The notes below the pieces were generated by a model. That model was not told the origin of the DNA. It ran no database searches and saw nothing but the letters and a program-made list of their open reading frames with translations. Positions 28,051 through 37,537 of a stretch of DNA of 64,000 nucleotides are shown piece by piece. A program made the position numbers and the translations under genes. The stretch's first letter is position 1. The number at the start of each line of letters is the position of its first letter. This DNA is from CAYSYM01 sp964435115. GTDB taxonomy: Bacteria > Chloroflexota > UBA6077 > CF-72. The stretch is taken from assembly GCA_964435115.1 (NCBI GenBank), contig CAYSYM010000001.1, positions 62,001 through 126,000 of the forward strand. The letters run 5' to 3'.

Positions 28051-29281
28051 TCACGTACTGACGGCCGCGCACTCACTCGTACGCGGGCTGGGACGAACTG
28101 CTTCCAGCACAACCTGATCAACGAGGCGGAAGCCGAGGGCCAGCACCAGGGGCACGCCCGGCACGAGCATACGGAAGCCATAGTTGGTGATCGACGCTGC
28201 TGCCACCAGTGGGCCGACGTACGAGACCGCCGCTGTCCAGACCACGGCCTCCCAGAACGGGGGGCGATGGCGAGTGAGCAGGCGCCAAAGTGTGTACGCT
28301 CCGAACCCGAGCCAAGCCGCGATCCAGTGCGGGCGCACGCGGAACTCCGGCTCGAGGGCCGGCAGCACCCCCATCACAAAGAGCAGGCGTCTAGCGTAGA
28401 GCTCCAGCGTACGCGCGGGCGAGGCGAGCAGGTCACTCACGAGGTACCGATCCACACCAGAGCTGTTGGGAGCCAGCCAGTCACGGGTGTCGGTGAGCGC
28501 GGCAAGACTCACCTGCTGGACAACCGCGTAGTTGCGGACCGCCATGACCGCCAGCACGCTCGACCAGGCGAGCACGAAGGCGAGCGCCGCGACGCGGCTG
28601 GCAGACTCCTGCCAGCGATACCCGGCCCAGAGCACCGAGGCAGCGGCAGCCACGAGGAGCAAGTTGGGGCGCGTCAGCAAGACCAGACCCATCACCAGCC
28701 CGCTCGCCATTGCGCCCCCTGCGCTCCGCCGTGTCTCGGCCCGGAACAGGGGCGTGAGCGCGAGAGGCAGCAGTGGCAGCAACAGGTTCTCGCTCAGCAA
28801 CCTGAACGAGTAGTTGGTGTACCAAATCAACGTAGAGCAACACCGCCACCAGTGCCAGGTAGCCCAACCCTACAGGCCGCGAGAGGTAGGGGTGAGCCGC
28901 GATGTAGAAGAGCGACGCGGAGAGACCGAGCAGCAGCGCCTGCGCCACGTACACCAGCGCCGTGTTCACCCCGAAGAGGCCAAAGAACGCGGCGAGGGCG
29001 TAGTTGTAGAGGAATCCGCCCGGGCGCGTGTACGGCTGATTGACCACCGCCAGCGCCACATCGCCCTGCAGGATGCTGGGCGCGTACAGCTTGTACGTGT
29101 TCCAGTCGTCTGGCCCCGGGGCGGCCCTGACGTCGTCTGCGAACCCGGTGGCAGCCGCCCGCTGCCAGGCCAGCCACAGGAACACCGCCGGCGGCACGAC
29201 CAGCACCGGAAGCCGGCCCAGGCGCCAGACCCAAGCGCCTGCGCCCTCCGTCACTCGCTGCCACCAGGCTTGCCCGTCCAT
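28051..29281 (-). pseudogene. GT-C-like membrane glycosyltransferase split by a frameshift near 28.83 kb
   Basis: Two overlapping frames together encode one membrane protein. The N-terminal frame (from 29281) runs MDGQAWWQRV to LGYLALVAVLLYVDL, with GFADDVRAAPGPDDWNTYK in the first loop, where GT39/PMT-type enzymes hold catalytic acids. The C-terminal frame continues at once with IWYTNYSFRLLSENLLLPLL and runs to 28051. Sequence beyond the junction in the first frame is hydrophilic nonsense, and the second frame has no upstream start of its own. Removing one base around 28828-28840 restores a protein of about 409 aa with around nine membrane spans. Decay and consensus error are both possible. 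Confidence 0.75.
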
Positions 29282-29453
29282 GTGCCAGGAGCGGCGATTA
29301 TCCTGGTGAACCGGGCCCAGCGCAACGCGGCCAATCCCCGGGGAACATACTCATGCCCCGCCGGCACCACTGTGGCGTGGTCGTGCGAACGGTCGCGCAC
29401 AGGGTGCGGCCGCGGGAAGGCTCCTCTCAGGCCACGCCCAGACCCGAGACCAA

Positions 29454-30818
29454 TCACTTTCTGGCACCTGTACGCGCCGGCCGGCGTGTCCCATCTCTCC
29501 GGCCGCCCTCCCTCAGCACCCGCGCGTACGCGGCCTGGTACAGGGGGAACACGGCCGCGCGCGTGTGCTCGCGCAGCAGGCGGCGCCGGGTCCGCGCGCC
29601 CATGGCCACGCCGTCGGCGGGGTCCGCCAGTACCGAGCAGACCGCCTCAGCCAGGGCTGGAACGTCTCGGAGCGGGACCAGGAGGCCAGAGACGCCGTGC
29701 TCCAGGATCTCGCCATGGAAGTCGTAATCGTACGTGGCGATGGGGGTCCCGGCCAGGCCGGCCTCCACCAGCGTGTAGCCCATGTGGCCCGCCACCACCG
29801 CGTCGCACGAGGCCAGCAGCTCCGCCAGGTCGCCCAGCGCCAGCGGGCCCAGCAGCCGGAGCCCGTCCGCCACTCCCAGCGCCGCCCCACGCTCGCGCAT
29901 CGCCTGCTCGAGCGGCCCTGAGCCCGCGCAGGCGAGCCGGGCCGACGGGAATCGCTGGCGCACCAGCGCCAGGCACTCCACCAGGTCCATCGCCAGCTTG
30001 TCCGGGTCCAGACGACCTACGTACACCAACAGGGGCCCCGAGCCCAGGCCAAGCCGCTCGCGCACGCCCGGGTTCGGACGCGCCCGGGCGAACGCGGGGT
30101 CCGCCAGCACGCGGGTGGTAGCCACCTTCTCCGGGGCGGCGCCGTTACGCAGGGCTACCTCGGCGTAGAAGCCGCGGTCCGCCAGCACGAGCGCCGCCCG
30201 GCGGAACACCCACCGCTCCACGCGCTTCTCGACGCTGCGTGAGGGGAAGAGCGACGGCATCGCCTGCTTCCCGAGCTGCTCCCAGTCCCAGTCGTAGTCG
30301 CGCTGGACGAGCACACCGAACGGGATCTCGAGCGCCCTGCTGGCGAGGGCCGCGTTGAGTCCCTGCAGATAGGGGTCTGTGCCGACGATGATCGAGATGC
30401 CGTGGCGCCGCGCGTACGGGAGAACCCACGCCAGGAACGCCACCTCGCGCAGAGCAGTGGCGCTCCGTCTCAACAACCGAGGCCATCCGGGGAGCGTGAC
30501 GTCAAAATCGACGAGGTGGTGCCGGGGCGTGAGGTCGAACCATCCTCGCGCGCCAGCCGGGAAGTGGACGTTCCAGAGCTGCTCAAAGTAGCCGTCGAAG
30601 TCGCTGCACAACCCCTCCAGGAACAGGGTCTGGCCGTTCCGCGGGAACACCTGGGCGATCCGGCCGGTCCCGAAGTACATGATCCGCCGGGGCCCGCGGC
30701 CGCCGCGCCCGCCCACCAGGCGCACGCCCGCCACCACCAGCACGAGCCACCCGGCGCCGAGCCCGAGTACCAGGCCCGCCAGCGCGGTATCGAGCCCTCG
30801 AAGGACCTTCGAGATCAT
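29454..30818 (-). CDS. Membrane-anchored glycosyltransferase, GT4 (group 1)
   Basis: 454 residues from ATG 30818, which overlaps the stop of the upstream gene by 4 bases (ATGA). The open frame extends upstream but is antisense-like there. An N-terminal hydrophobic segment (LAGLVLGLGAGWLVLVVAGV) anchors it. The GT4 domain includes LLVYVGRLDPDKLAMDLVECL, RLACAGSGPLEQAMRERG, LRLLGPLALGDLAELLASCDAVV and GYTLVEAGLAGTPIATYDYDFHGE (the E-x-x-x-x-G-x-P donor-binding block). It is likely to act on lipid-linked intermediates at the inner face of the membrane. Confidence 0.82.
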   Translation of the reverse strand: MISKVLRGLDTALAGLVLGLGAGWLVLVVAGVRLVGGRGGRGPRRIMYFGTGRIAQVFPRNGQTLFLEGLCSDFDGYFEQLWNVHFPAGARGWFDLTPRHHLVDFDVTLPGWPRLLRRSATALREVAFLAWVLPYARRHGISIIVGTDPYLQGLNAALASRALEIPFGVLVQRDYDWDWEQLGKQAMPSLFPSRSVEKRVERWVFRRAALVLADRGFYAEVALRNGAAPEKVATTRVLADPAFARARPNPGVRERLGLGSGPLLVYVGRLDPDKLAMDLVECLALVRQRFPSARLACAGSGPLEQAMRERGAALGVADGLRLLGPLALGDLAELLASCDAVVAGHMGYTLVEAGLAGTPIATYDYDFHGEILEHGVSGLLVPLRDVPALAEAVCSVLADPADGVAMGARTRRRLLREHTRAAVFPLYQAAYARVLREGGRRDGTRRPARTGARK

Positions 30819-31618
30819 CCGCGGGCGAACGGCTGGGCCTGGAGCCAGGCCGTCCAGGCGTGCAGGATGCGCCTCACCTCGCCGTCTGCGGCCAGGGCAG
30901 ACCCCAGCGGCGACTCGGCCGGGCCCAGCCCGGCCGGGGAGAGCGCCACGTCGACGACGTACGCCACTGGCCCCCGGCTCCCGGCCGCCAGCGCTCGCCC
31001 TCCGCGCCGCCCGCTCTGGTCCGGCCCCGCTACCCAGATCCGATCCGGCTCGTCGGGACCGCTCGTCCTGTACACCGGCGCGCCGATCTCGGATCGGCCG
31101 AAGTCGGGCTGGAAGGCGTACAGGTCCACCCATGCCCTGGCTCGGGCGGACTGGTGGAAGACGAGCACGCTGAACCCCACGCGAGCGGGCCCTTCGCCCC
31201 CAGCGGCGGCAGGCGCGAGGTCGAACCACGTCACGGCGGCCTCCCGGACTCCCGCGATCGAGCGTTGGAACATGCCGTAGGGCCCAAAGACAGGCGAAAA
31301 GGAATCCGGGCCGGCGGTTCGCAGCAGCCCGGGAACCACCGTCGGCAGGCCTCGGCTCAGCTCCGCCGCAGCCGGGACCGACGCCGCCTGGCTCAGGGCA
31401 GGGAGCGTCTCGATCCAGTCCAGCGCCGGCAGCGTCTGGTACTCCCTGGCGTACCGCTCCGAGCCCCGCGCGCCCGCGAAGGCGAGCGCGACGATGCCCG
31501 CCAGCCACACGCGCCACCAGAACGGGGCGCCGAACCGAGCCAGGAGCCCGCGAGCGCGCCCTTCAGCCAGGCCCACACGAGCCCGCGCGTCCGCCGCCGA
31601 CAGGCCACCTGGAACCAT
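30815..31618 (-). CDS. Membrane-anchored hypothetical protein
   Basis: 267 residues from ATG 31618 (AGGTGG upstream; ATG/GTG 21 bases earlier is possible). A single hydrophobic segment (WWRVWLAGIVALAFAG) near residue 35 is followed by a globular part with WFDLAPAAAGGEGPARVGFS, SARARAWVDLYAFQPDFG and AYVVDVALSP. The layout (one N-terminal span plus an exported domain) recalls EpsI-like proteins of exopolysaccharide/exosortase loci, but I cannot confirm that. It is coupled to the following glycosyltransferase by ATGA. Confidence 0.6.
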   Translation of the reverse strand: MVPGGLSAADARARVGLAEGRARGLLARFGAPFWWRVWLAGIVALAFAGARGSERYAREYQTLPALDWIETLPALSQAASVPAAAELSRGLPTVVPGLLRTAGPDSFSPVFGPYGMFQRSIAGVREAAVTWFDLAPAAAGGEGPARVGFSVLVFHQSARARAWVDLYAFQPDFGRSEIGAPVYRTSGPDEPDRIWVAGPDQSGRRGGRALAAGSRGPVAYVVDVALSPAGLGPAESPLGSALAADGEVRRILHAWTAWLQAQPFARG

Positions 31619-31729
31619 GGCGACCACCTGCCCACGCACCGCCGCAGCAGCGTAACAGGCACGAGGCGCCCGAGGCCACGCGCTCTGCCTCCCGCTAGCC
31701 GCCGTGCAGCCAGCCCGCGCACCCCACTC

Positions 31730-32092
31730 TCACGCTCGGCGCTGGAGCGCGACGATGGCGGCTCGCACAACCGGCCCCGCCACCGACCGCCCCTGAACGA
31801 GCACCCCTGCTCCCTGCACGGGCGTGAGCAGCTCCCACCCTTCGGCGAGGAGCGGCTGCACGGCGTGCCATGCGAGCTGGCGCGCCCGCTCCAGCCCTGG
31901 CGGGTCCCAGCGCAGGCCGTACGGGAGCAGGTTGATGCGCACCTGCTTGCGCACGAGCGTGGGCCGGGGCAGTCTCGCCTCGCCCTCCGGCCACGACCCG
32001 GCCCTGCTGTGATCCACGTGCTCAGCCACTCGGGAGGGCGAGCGCGAAGCGTTCAGACGAGACCGCTCGCCTTCCGCCATGCCGCGCATCAT
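31730..32092 (-). CDS. Small hypothetical protein
   Basis: 120 residues from ATG 32092 (ATG 32080 is equally possible). The C-terminal 75 residues look protein-like: RINLLPYGLRWDPPGLERAR, then AWHAVQPLLAEGWELL and VQGAGVLVQG. I do not recognise the family. It is divergent from the membrane glycosyltransferase at 32317 and 112 bases upstream of the membrane protein at 30815-31618. Confidence 0.45.
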   Translation of the reverse strand: MMRGMAEGERSRLNASRSPSRVAEHVDHSRAGSWPEGEARLPRPTLVRKQVRINLLPYGLRWDPPGLERARQLAWHAVQPLLAEGWELLTPVQGAGVLVQGRSVAGPVVRAAIVALQRRA

Positions 32093-32316
32093 GCACCGGG
32101 CCCAGTGGCTCTCCCAACCCCCGCGTCGGGTCCCGGTACCCCCATTGGTACCAGCCGGACCGGTACGAAGGTACCGGCCCTGCGCTGCTCGACCGGCTCG
32201 TCGGCCCCCTGCGCCGGCACGCGGTGGGCGAACGCCGGCGCGTCTGGCGACGCGCTCGCGGACGCTCCCGCGACGCGCGCCTGGATGGGCGACCTATAGT
32301 TCGACGCACGTACGCC

Positions 32317-34266
32317 ATGGCGCGCTCGGCTGGCACGTTCTTGCGAGACCTCCGCGCTCCGCGCTTCCTCCTGAGGCGGCTACGCCCGTGGGCCGCGTCG
32401 GCGCTGACCGGGGCCACACGGTGGCGCGCGTGCTCGGCCCGGCGCTCCGCCGCGGCCTTCTTGGCCGCCGCGTTCAGCGCCGCCGCGATCGCCGCCAGCC
32501 TCACCAGCAACGCCGCGCTGCAGCGGGCGCTCGAGCGGAGCGCCCGCAACGCCGACACCATCGCCATCTTCCCGTGGACGGTTCGGGCCGACCTGTTCGT
32601 CCTCCTGGCGCTCGCCCTGGTCATTGCCTGCGCAGCCAGAGCCTCGGTCCAAGCGGACGCAACCGGCCCCCTCACTTCCTGGCAGCGCTGGCTCTGGCCC
32701 CTCACCGCCCTCGCGCTCGTGGCGGCCGCGGCCCTGCTCAGCCCGCTCGCAGCCGGGCTCACCCTCGCCCTCTCACTCGGGGTCTGGTGGGCAGTCCAGC
32801 GTCTCGCCGGGGCGCGCGACCGCTGGCTGCTCGCCGCCGCCGCCACGGCCTTCGCCCTGCGGGTGGCGGTTGCCCTCGGGCTCACCGCGTACGGGCTGCG
32901 GTCTTACGGCATGGCGGTCGTCTTCGACGACGAGCGCGCGTACCACGAGGCCGCCGTGGAGCTCGCCACCATCCTGGCCGCGGGTACGGGCGACCCGGAC
33001 CTGGATTGGCGTCACATCGCCGGGCCGCAGCTGGACCTCATTGGCCTCACCTACCTCCTGGTCGGCCCGGACTTCACCGCCATCCGCCTGCTGAACGCCG
33101 CCCTCGCCACGCTCTCGCTCGGGCTGGTGTTCGGCACCGCCCGCGCGCTCTTCGGGCTCCCGGCCGCGCGGGTGGCGACCTGGCTGGCAGCGGTGTGGCC
33201 CATGCTCGCCTTCTGGACCGGCACCGGGCTGCGCGAGTCGCCCACGATTCTCCTCACCCTGCTCGTTCCCTGGCTGCTCACGCGGACCACCCCGAACGGG
33301 CGGGTGGAGAAGGGGCTGCTCGTCGCGGCCGGGACGAGCCTGGCCATGCTGGTGCTCGCCTCCCTGCGCGCGAACGTGGCGCTCGCACTCCTGGCCGGCC
33401 TGCTCGTCGGGGTCCTGGCCGCGCCCGCGCCGCGCGCACTGCAGTGGCTCAAGCCGGCGGCGTTGCTTGCCGCCCTGGCCGGCGGTATCGTCCTGGTCGG
33501 CCTGTCCTCCGGCTTTGAATCTGGGCGCTCCAACCTGGCCGACCAGCTCTCGCCGCGTGCGCTCGAATACCGCGCCGCGGCTATGCAGCTCACCCCGGGC
33601 ATCAACCGGCAGGACCCGGCCACGTTCCCCCCCAAGCCAGATCCCTCCTTCCTGACGCTCGGGAGCGTCGTGCGGGTGAAGCTGCCCAACCAGGACCAGC
33701 TCGCCACCGCCATGCCAGCCGACTACGTCGAGGACCCGCCGCGCTACGTCGTCCTGCTCGGCGACGGCACGCGGACCGTGGTCGAGCCGGAAGACGTGCA
33801 GCCGCTCACGGACGCGAACGTGGGGTGGGCAGACGTGCTGGCGCGCGGCGCGCTCGGAGCACGTCTCCTGTTCGTGCTAACCCCTCCGTGGTCGCCCGAG
33901 CCGCTGCAGCGGCGCCTCTCCGCCCCGGACACGTTGGCGTTCGACGCCCTGCTCGGCCTGGCCCTCCTGGCCGCCTGGCGCGAGCGCAGACGCCGGTCGG
34001 CCACCTGGCTGATGCTCCTCGTCTATCCGGCGGCCATCCTCGTTGGACTGGCCCTCCTTTCGACCAACCTGGGGACCGTGGTCCGCCAGCGCAGCATCCT
34101 CGTCCCGTGGCTGGCAATGCTGGCAGCCCCGCTGCTGGCCACCGTGCTCGCATCCGTGCGGGCGTGGCGCCAGCCCGTGGCGCTCCACCCCGAGCGTCGC
34201 TCCAGGCGGGCGAGCACCAGCCACGCCAGCAGCAGCCCGAGGCCGGTGAAGCCGAAGAACTGGTAG
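32317..34266 (+). CDS. GT39-like multi-membrane glycosyltransferase
   Basis: 649 residues from ATG 32317. Earlier in-frame starts add an Arg-rich leader and were not used. Twelve or so hydrophobic segments are visible. The loop after an early membrane pair reads MAVVFDDERAYHEAAVELA, an acidic D-D-E motif as in ArnT/PMT (GT-C) enzymes, and LYLLVG-type and RxxNxxLATLSLGLVFGTARALFG blocks follow the dolichyl-phosphate-mannosyltransferase pattern. The last 80 residues are low-complexity and overlap the tail of the convergent gene by 244 bases. Confidence 0.72.
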   Translation: MARSAGTFLRDLRAPRFLLRRLRPWAASALTGATRWRACSARRSAAAFLAAAFSAAAIAASLTSNAALQRALERSARNADTIAIFPWTVRADLFVLLALALVIACAARASVQADATGPLTSWQRWLWPLTALALVAAAALLSPLAAGLTLALSLGVWWAVQRLAGARDRWLLAAAATAFALRVAVALGLTAYGLRSYGMAVVFDDERAYHEAAVELATILAAGTGDPDLDWRHIAGPQLDLIGLTYLLVGPDFTAIRLLNAALATLSLGLVFGTARALFGLPAARVATWLAAVWPMLAFWTGTGLRESPTILLTLLVPWLLTRTTPNGRVEKGLLVAAGTSLAMLVLASLRANVALALLAGLLVGVLAAPAPRALQWLKPAALLAALAGGIVLVGLSSGFESGRSNLADQLSPRALEYRAAAMQLTPGINRQDPATFPPKPDPSFLTLGSVVRVKLPNQDQLATAMPADYVEDPPRYVVLLGDGTRTVVEPEDVQPLTDANVGWADVLARGALGARLLFVLTPPWSPEPLQRRLSAPDTLAFDALLGLALLAAWRERRRRSATWLMLLVYPAAILVGLALLSTNLGTVVRQRSILVPWLAMLAAPLLATVLASVRAWRQPVALHPERRSRRASTSHASSSPRPVKPKNW

Positions 34267-35477
34267 GCCCCAATGCCCGAGCCCATCTGCTCGGCGAGCC
34301 AGGGCGTGCGCACGGTTCCGGTCACGTCGAAGAGGGCCTCGAGGACACGCGTGCGCGCCAATACCTGGACGGGCACGAACACGCCGATGAGCAGGGCCGA
34401 GACGAGGGTCGCGCCCACGGACCAGCGGGACCAGCGGCCAGGCACGCCCTGGAGCCACAGGAACGCCAGGGCCGTGAAGACGGGCAGCATCACGATCGTG
34501 TAGTCCTGCGCGGTGTGCGGCGAGACCAGCAGCATCACCACGACCGCCACGCTGAACTCCAGCGAGCGCCGCTCCGCAGAGTCGGTGTCCCGGTTGCGCC
34601 AGGCCACGACGAGCAGGTGCAGCAGCAGCGCCAGGGCCAGCGCGTACGCCAGCAGGTTGAGCCCCGGCGCCCACGCCGTGGGCAGCGCCAGGCGGCCGGG
34701 CTCCCCCTCGAGCCTGAAGCCCGCCGCCAGCTTGTAGACGAGCCCACGCACGGAGTTGTTCTCCAACTGCACTGACCACGTCGCGACCGTGCTCCCGCCC
34801 ATGCCGAGCAGGGCAAACGGGTAGCCAAGCCCCATCAGGGGCCCGTAGAGCACCTGCCCGACACCCAGGAGGATGAGGCCCGCCAGCCCGCCGATGGCCG
34901 CCGCGCGCCACTCCCTGACCAACAGGTACACCAAGAGCAGCGCCGGCAGCAGCTTGGTCAGGGTGGCCAGGGCCAGCGGAACGCCGGCCAGGAGGCGCAG
35001 CCGGCCGCGCGCGGTGAACAGGAAGAGCGAGGCGGACACGAAGAGGAGCTGCCAGGCGTCCACCATGCGCTGCGCCAGGACGTACAGCAGCGGCACGAAG
35101 TTGAACCAGAACACGGCCAGCGCCAGGACGCGCCGACGGTCGCCCCGGGCGTAGCGCCGAGCCACCAGCAGGAAGGCGCCGGCCAGGGCCACGAGGTCGA
35201 CCACCATGGCGTAGCGCGACAGGGCCGCGAAGTCTGGCCCGAGGAGGCGCACCGCCGGGTCGAAGACCAGGAACGCCACAACGCCGTACTGGCGCGAGTC
35301 GATCTGCGTGATCGGCTCCCCGCGCGTGAGCAGCCGCACCAGCGGCGGCAGCTCCTCCTGGAACCACGCGGGCGCGCCGTAGCCGAGTGCGGTCGAGACC
35401 ACCCGCCACAGTGTGCCGAGCGCCAGCGCGCCCAGCACGCCGTCAAGCAGGCGGGCCTTCAGACGGAGGCGTGGCAC
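34023..35477 (-). CDS. GT87-like (DUF2029) membrane mannosyltransferase-type protein
   Basis: 484 residues from GTG 35477; a GTG at 35579 would add a Pro/Arg-rich leader. Around ten membrane spans. The first loop carries LTRGEPITQIDSRQYG, and the later blocks LVREWRAAAIGGLAGLILLG, TWSVQLENNSVRGLVYKLA and VSPHTAQDYTIVMLPVFTAL match the GT87 pattern of polyprenyl-phosphate-dependent transferases (S-x-E-N-x-S). The last 50 residues (SATGWRHARTDAS onward) are antisense to the neighbour and probably not conserved. Confidence 0.72.
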   Translation of the reverse strand: MPRLRLKARLLDGVLGALALGTLWRVVSTALGYGAPAWFQEELPPLVRLLTRGEPITQIDSRQYGVVAFLVFDPAVRLLGPDFAALSRYAMVVDLVALAGAFLLVARRYARGDRRRVLALAVFWFNFVPLLYVLAQRMVDAWQLLFVSASLFLFTARGRLRLLAGVPLALATLTKLLPALLLVYLLVREWRAAAIGGLAGLILLGVGQVLYGPLMGLGYPFALLGMGGSTVATWSVQLENNSVRGLVYKLAAGFRLEGEPGRLALPTAWAPGLNLLAYALALALLLHLLVVAWRNRDTDSAERRSLEFSVAVVVMLLVSPHTAQDYTIVMLPVFTALAFLWLQGVPGRWSRWSVGATLVSALLIGVFVPVQVLARTRVLEALFDVTGTVRTPWLAEQMGSGIGAYQFFGFTGLGLLLAWLVLARLERRSGWSATGWRHARTDASTVASSGAASIASHGTRMLRWRTTVPRLVERRASPTRMAAG

Positions 35478-35597
35478 GGCGCCCCCGCTAGCCTCCTCCA
35501 GGGCGCGCACACGCCGAGCTCGTGGATAGAAGGGGGCGGGATGCGACGCCGGGGCGGCCCGCTGGCTTCGCCACCTCACGCATGGAGGCGCGAAGCG

Positions 35598-36074
35598 CTA
35601 GTCGCCGGCGCCCAGCACCTGGACCAGCAGCTCGCGGCGGGCTCGCGGGCCGTCGAGCTCAACCAGGAAGACGCGCTGCCACGTGCCGAGCTGCAGCTCG
35701 CCGTCCATCACCGGGATCGTCTCGCTCGCGCCCATCATGAGCTGCATGCAGTGCGAGTGGCCGTTCGGCCGCTCGTCGTCGTGCATGTGGACCGTTCGGA
35801 TACGGAAGTCGTTGTGGCGGTAGTGCGTGTGCGGCGGAGCGCTGTGCTCGAGGAAGGCCCGCAGATCGTCCAGCAGCAGCGGCTCGTTCTCCTGGACGCG
35901 GACCGCAGCGGTGGTGTGCCGGGAGAAGACCGTGACGACCCCGTCGCGCAGCCCGCAGGCGCGAACGATGTCGGCCACCTCGTCGGTAATGTCCAGGAAC
36001 TGGATCGACTCCCGCGTCTCCAACTCAAGGCGTCGGAGCACGGTGGTGATGCCCGGCGCACCCAAGACGTGCAT
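35598..36074 (-). CDS. YjbQ/UPF0047 family protein
   Basis: 158 residues from ATG 36074. The UPF0047 core is complete: FSRHTTAAVRVQENEP, HYRHNDFRIRT, NGHSHCMQLMMGASETIPV and LGTWQRVFLVELDGPR. Family members have been associated with thiamine-phosphate synthesis activity in vitro (YjbQ), and the thiamine operon lies 2 kb away, but the two are not co-transcribed. Longer in-frame starts upstream add atypical sequence and were not used. Confidence 0.92.
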   Translation of the reverse strand: MHVLGAPGITTVLRRLELETRESIQFLDITDEVADIVRACGLRDGVVTVFSRHTTAAVRVQENEPLLLDDLRAFLEHSAPPHTHYRHNDFRIRTVHMHDDERPNGHSHCMQLMMGASETIPVMDGELQLGTWQRVFLVELDGPRARRELLVQVLGAGD

Positions 36075-36259
36075 CAAAGGCTTCAGTCCTTTCGGAACAC
36101 ACAATAGCTGAGCCACCGCAGGGGCACCACCCTGCCGGCGGCGGGCGCATTGTAACCACCTCCAGGGAACCGCCTTGTCTTTCCGACCGCAATGCCGCAG
36201 ACGCATAGGCGCCGGGCCCGCGGCGGCGTATCCTCAAGCGGAGGAGGAGAACCCGTCCG

Positions 36260-36700
36260 TTGAGTGACCGCGATGAAGTGCAGGTAGCGCGCTGGTCAGC
36301 CATCAAGGGCCGCGTGGGGGCCTGCCTGCGGGAGATCCGCCAGGAGCAGTCGCGCCCGCCACGCAGCCAGGCGCGCCTGGCAGGCGAGCTGGAAGAGCTG
36401 GGCTATCACGTGACGCAGAGCATGGTGAGTCGCTACGAGCAAGGTCTGCTCGACGCGCCGCTGACGCTCGAGCGGATCGTGGGCTGGGCCCTGTGCTGCG
36501 AAGCGCTCAGCTCGCTCGTCTTCAAGGAACTGCTGGCCCTCACTGGCTACTACCTGCCGTGGACAGCAGCCGACCTGCGCGCCTTTGACGATCTCTTGCG
36601 CAGCTACCGCCAGCTCAGCCTCGCCGACCAGGTCGTCCTGCGCGGCCGCCTGCTGTGGCACATCCTGGGGATCGAGACACGCGAGCACGCCAGTGGCTAA
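36260..36700 (+). CDS. XRE-family helix-turn-helix regulator
   Basis: 146 residues from TTG 36260, with GGAGGAG about 11 bases upstream. Residues 17-75 make an XRE-like HTH: GACLREIRQEQ, SQARLAGELEELGYHVTQSMVSRYEQGLLDAPLTLERIVGWA. The C-terminal part (ELLALTGYYLPWTAADLRAF and onward) has no recognised domain. Its stop overlaps the start of the next gene by 8 bases (GTGGCTAA), so the two proteins are probably made together. Confidence 0.82.
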   Translation: MSDRDEVQVARWSAIKGRVGACLREIRQEQSRPPRSQARLAGELEELGYHVTQSMVSRYEQGLLDAPLTLERIVGWALCCEALSSLVFKELLALTGYYLPWTAADLRAFDDLLRSYRQLSLADQVVLRGRLLWHILGIETREHASG

Positions 36701-37316
36701 GCTCGTCCCACACGCCGAAGCAACGGCCGCCAACCTCGCGCGGCTCCTGCGGCCGCACGCCTTCGCCAACCCGGCCGAGGCGAACATGACGCGGGCCACA
36801 GCCGCCCGCCGACTGCTCGAGGAGCTGGGAGTGCGCTGTGACGAGAGCGCGGCGCTCCACGACCTCAAAGGCTTCCTGATCTCGTCGCCCCACGGCACGG
36901 AGATCGTGGTGCGGCGCGGGCTCTCGGACCAGGAGCGCCTCGACGTGTACGCGCACCTTGTCGCGCACGCCCTGCTCGGTCCCGACTACCCGGATCTCTC
37001 GCTGGTGGCGCGCTTCGAGTACGAACCCGGGCGGGCGCCGGGTTGGCGGCCAGCCTGGGAGCTCGAGGAGGAGAAAATGGTGGCCGGGGTCGCCCAGGCC
37101 ATCCTGGCCGGCCGGTTGGAGGCCGCACCGCGCCTGGTCTACTGTCGCGACCTCGGCCCGGGCCGGGGTGGCCTCGCCCGCGCGGTCCTGCGCGGTCTCC
37201 ACCGCGGCAGCCTGGCCCTCTACCGGCGCTCGCGGAGCTACCAGCGGCTGCGCTCGCTGCCGGCCATCACCGCGTTCACCACCCGGGTGCACGCCTTCCT
37301 CGGCAGCGCTGCCTGA
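36693..37316 (+). CDS. Degenerate ImmA/IrrE-like protein coupled to the XRE regulator
   Basis: 207 residues from GTG 36693. The block GLSDQERLDVYAHLVAHALLG (residues 77-96) matches the ImmA/IrrE region usually written as ERRRFTLAHELGHALLG: both zinc-binding histidines (H88, H92) are kept, but the catalytic Glu of HExxH is Leu89. A downstream Glu-rich helix (WELEEEKMVAGVAQAIL) sits where the third zinc ligand is expected. XRE plus ImmA pairs regulate mobile elements or stress responses by proteolysis of the repressor. Here proteolysis is doubtful, and a binding-only role is possible. Homology is by pattern. Confidence 0.6.
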   Translation: MAKLVPHAEATAANLARLLRPHAFANPAEANMTRATAARRLLEELGVRCDESAALHDLKGFLISSPHGTEIVVRRGLSDQERLDVYAHLVAHALLGPDYPDLSLVARFEYEPGRAPGWRPAWELEEEKMVAGVAQAILAGRLEAAPRLVYCRDLGPGRGGLARAVLRGLHRGSLALYRRSRSYQRLRSLPAITAFTTRVHAFLGSAA

Positions 37317-37537
37317 GCCCACCAGGCGGACTCCCGCCGGGCGCTCTCGCCAAGCCCGGCCAGGCGTCCGCTCACGGACTGAACGCCTCCGTCTGGCCGG
37401 GGCCTCCCAGGGCGCTCCTGTTGTCCATAGGGGGCCTCGCCGCCTCTACGGCCGGGAGCCCGGGAGCCAAAGCCGACCGAGCGAAGCAAGTCCCCTGGCG
37501 CGGGGGTGGGAGCACCGGAGGACCCTCGGGGGGCTCC

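Noticed and set aside
29454..31517. Long form (687 codons) of the GT4 gene
   Set aside because: The first 233 codons overlap the upstream gene in another frame; ATG 30818 with a 4-base overlap is preferred.
32022..32885. 287-codon minus-strand open frame
   Set aside because: Antisense to the GT39-like gene, almost only Ala/Arg/Ser.
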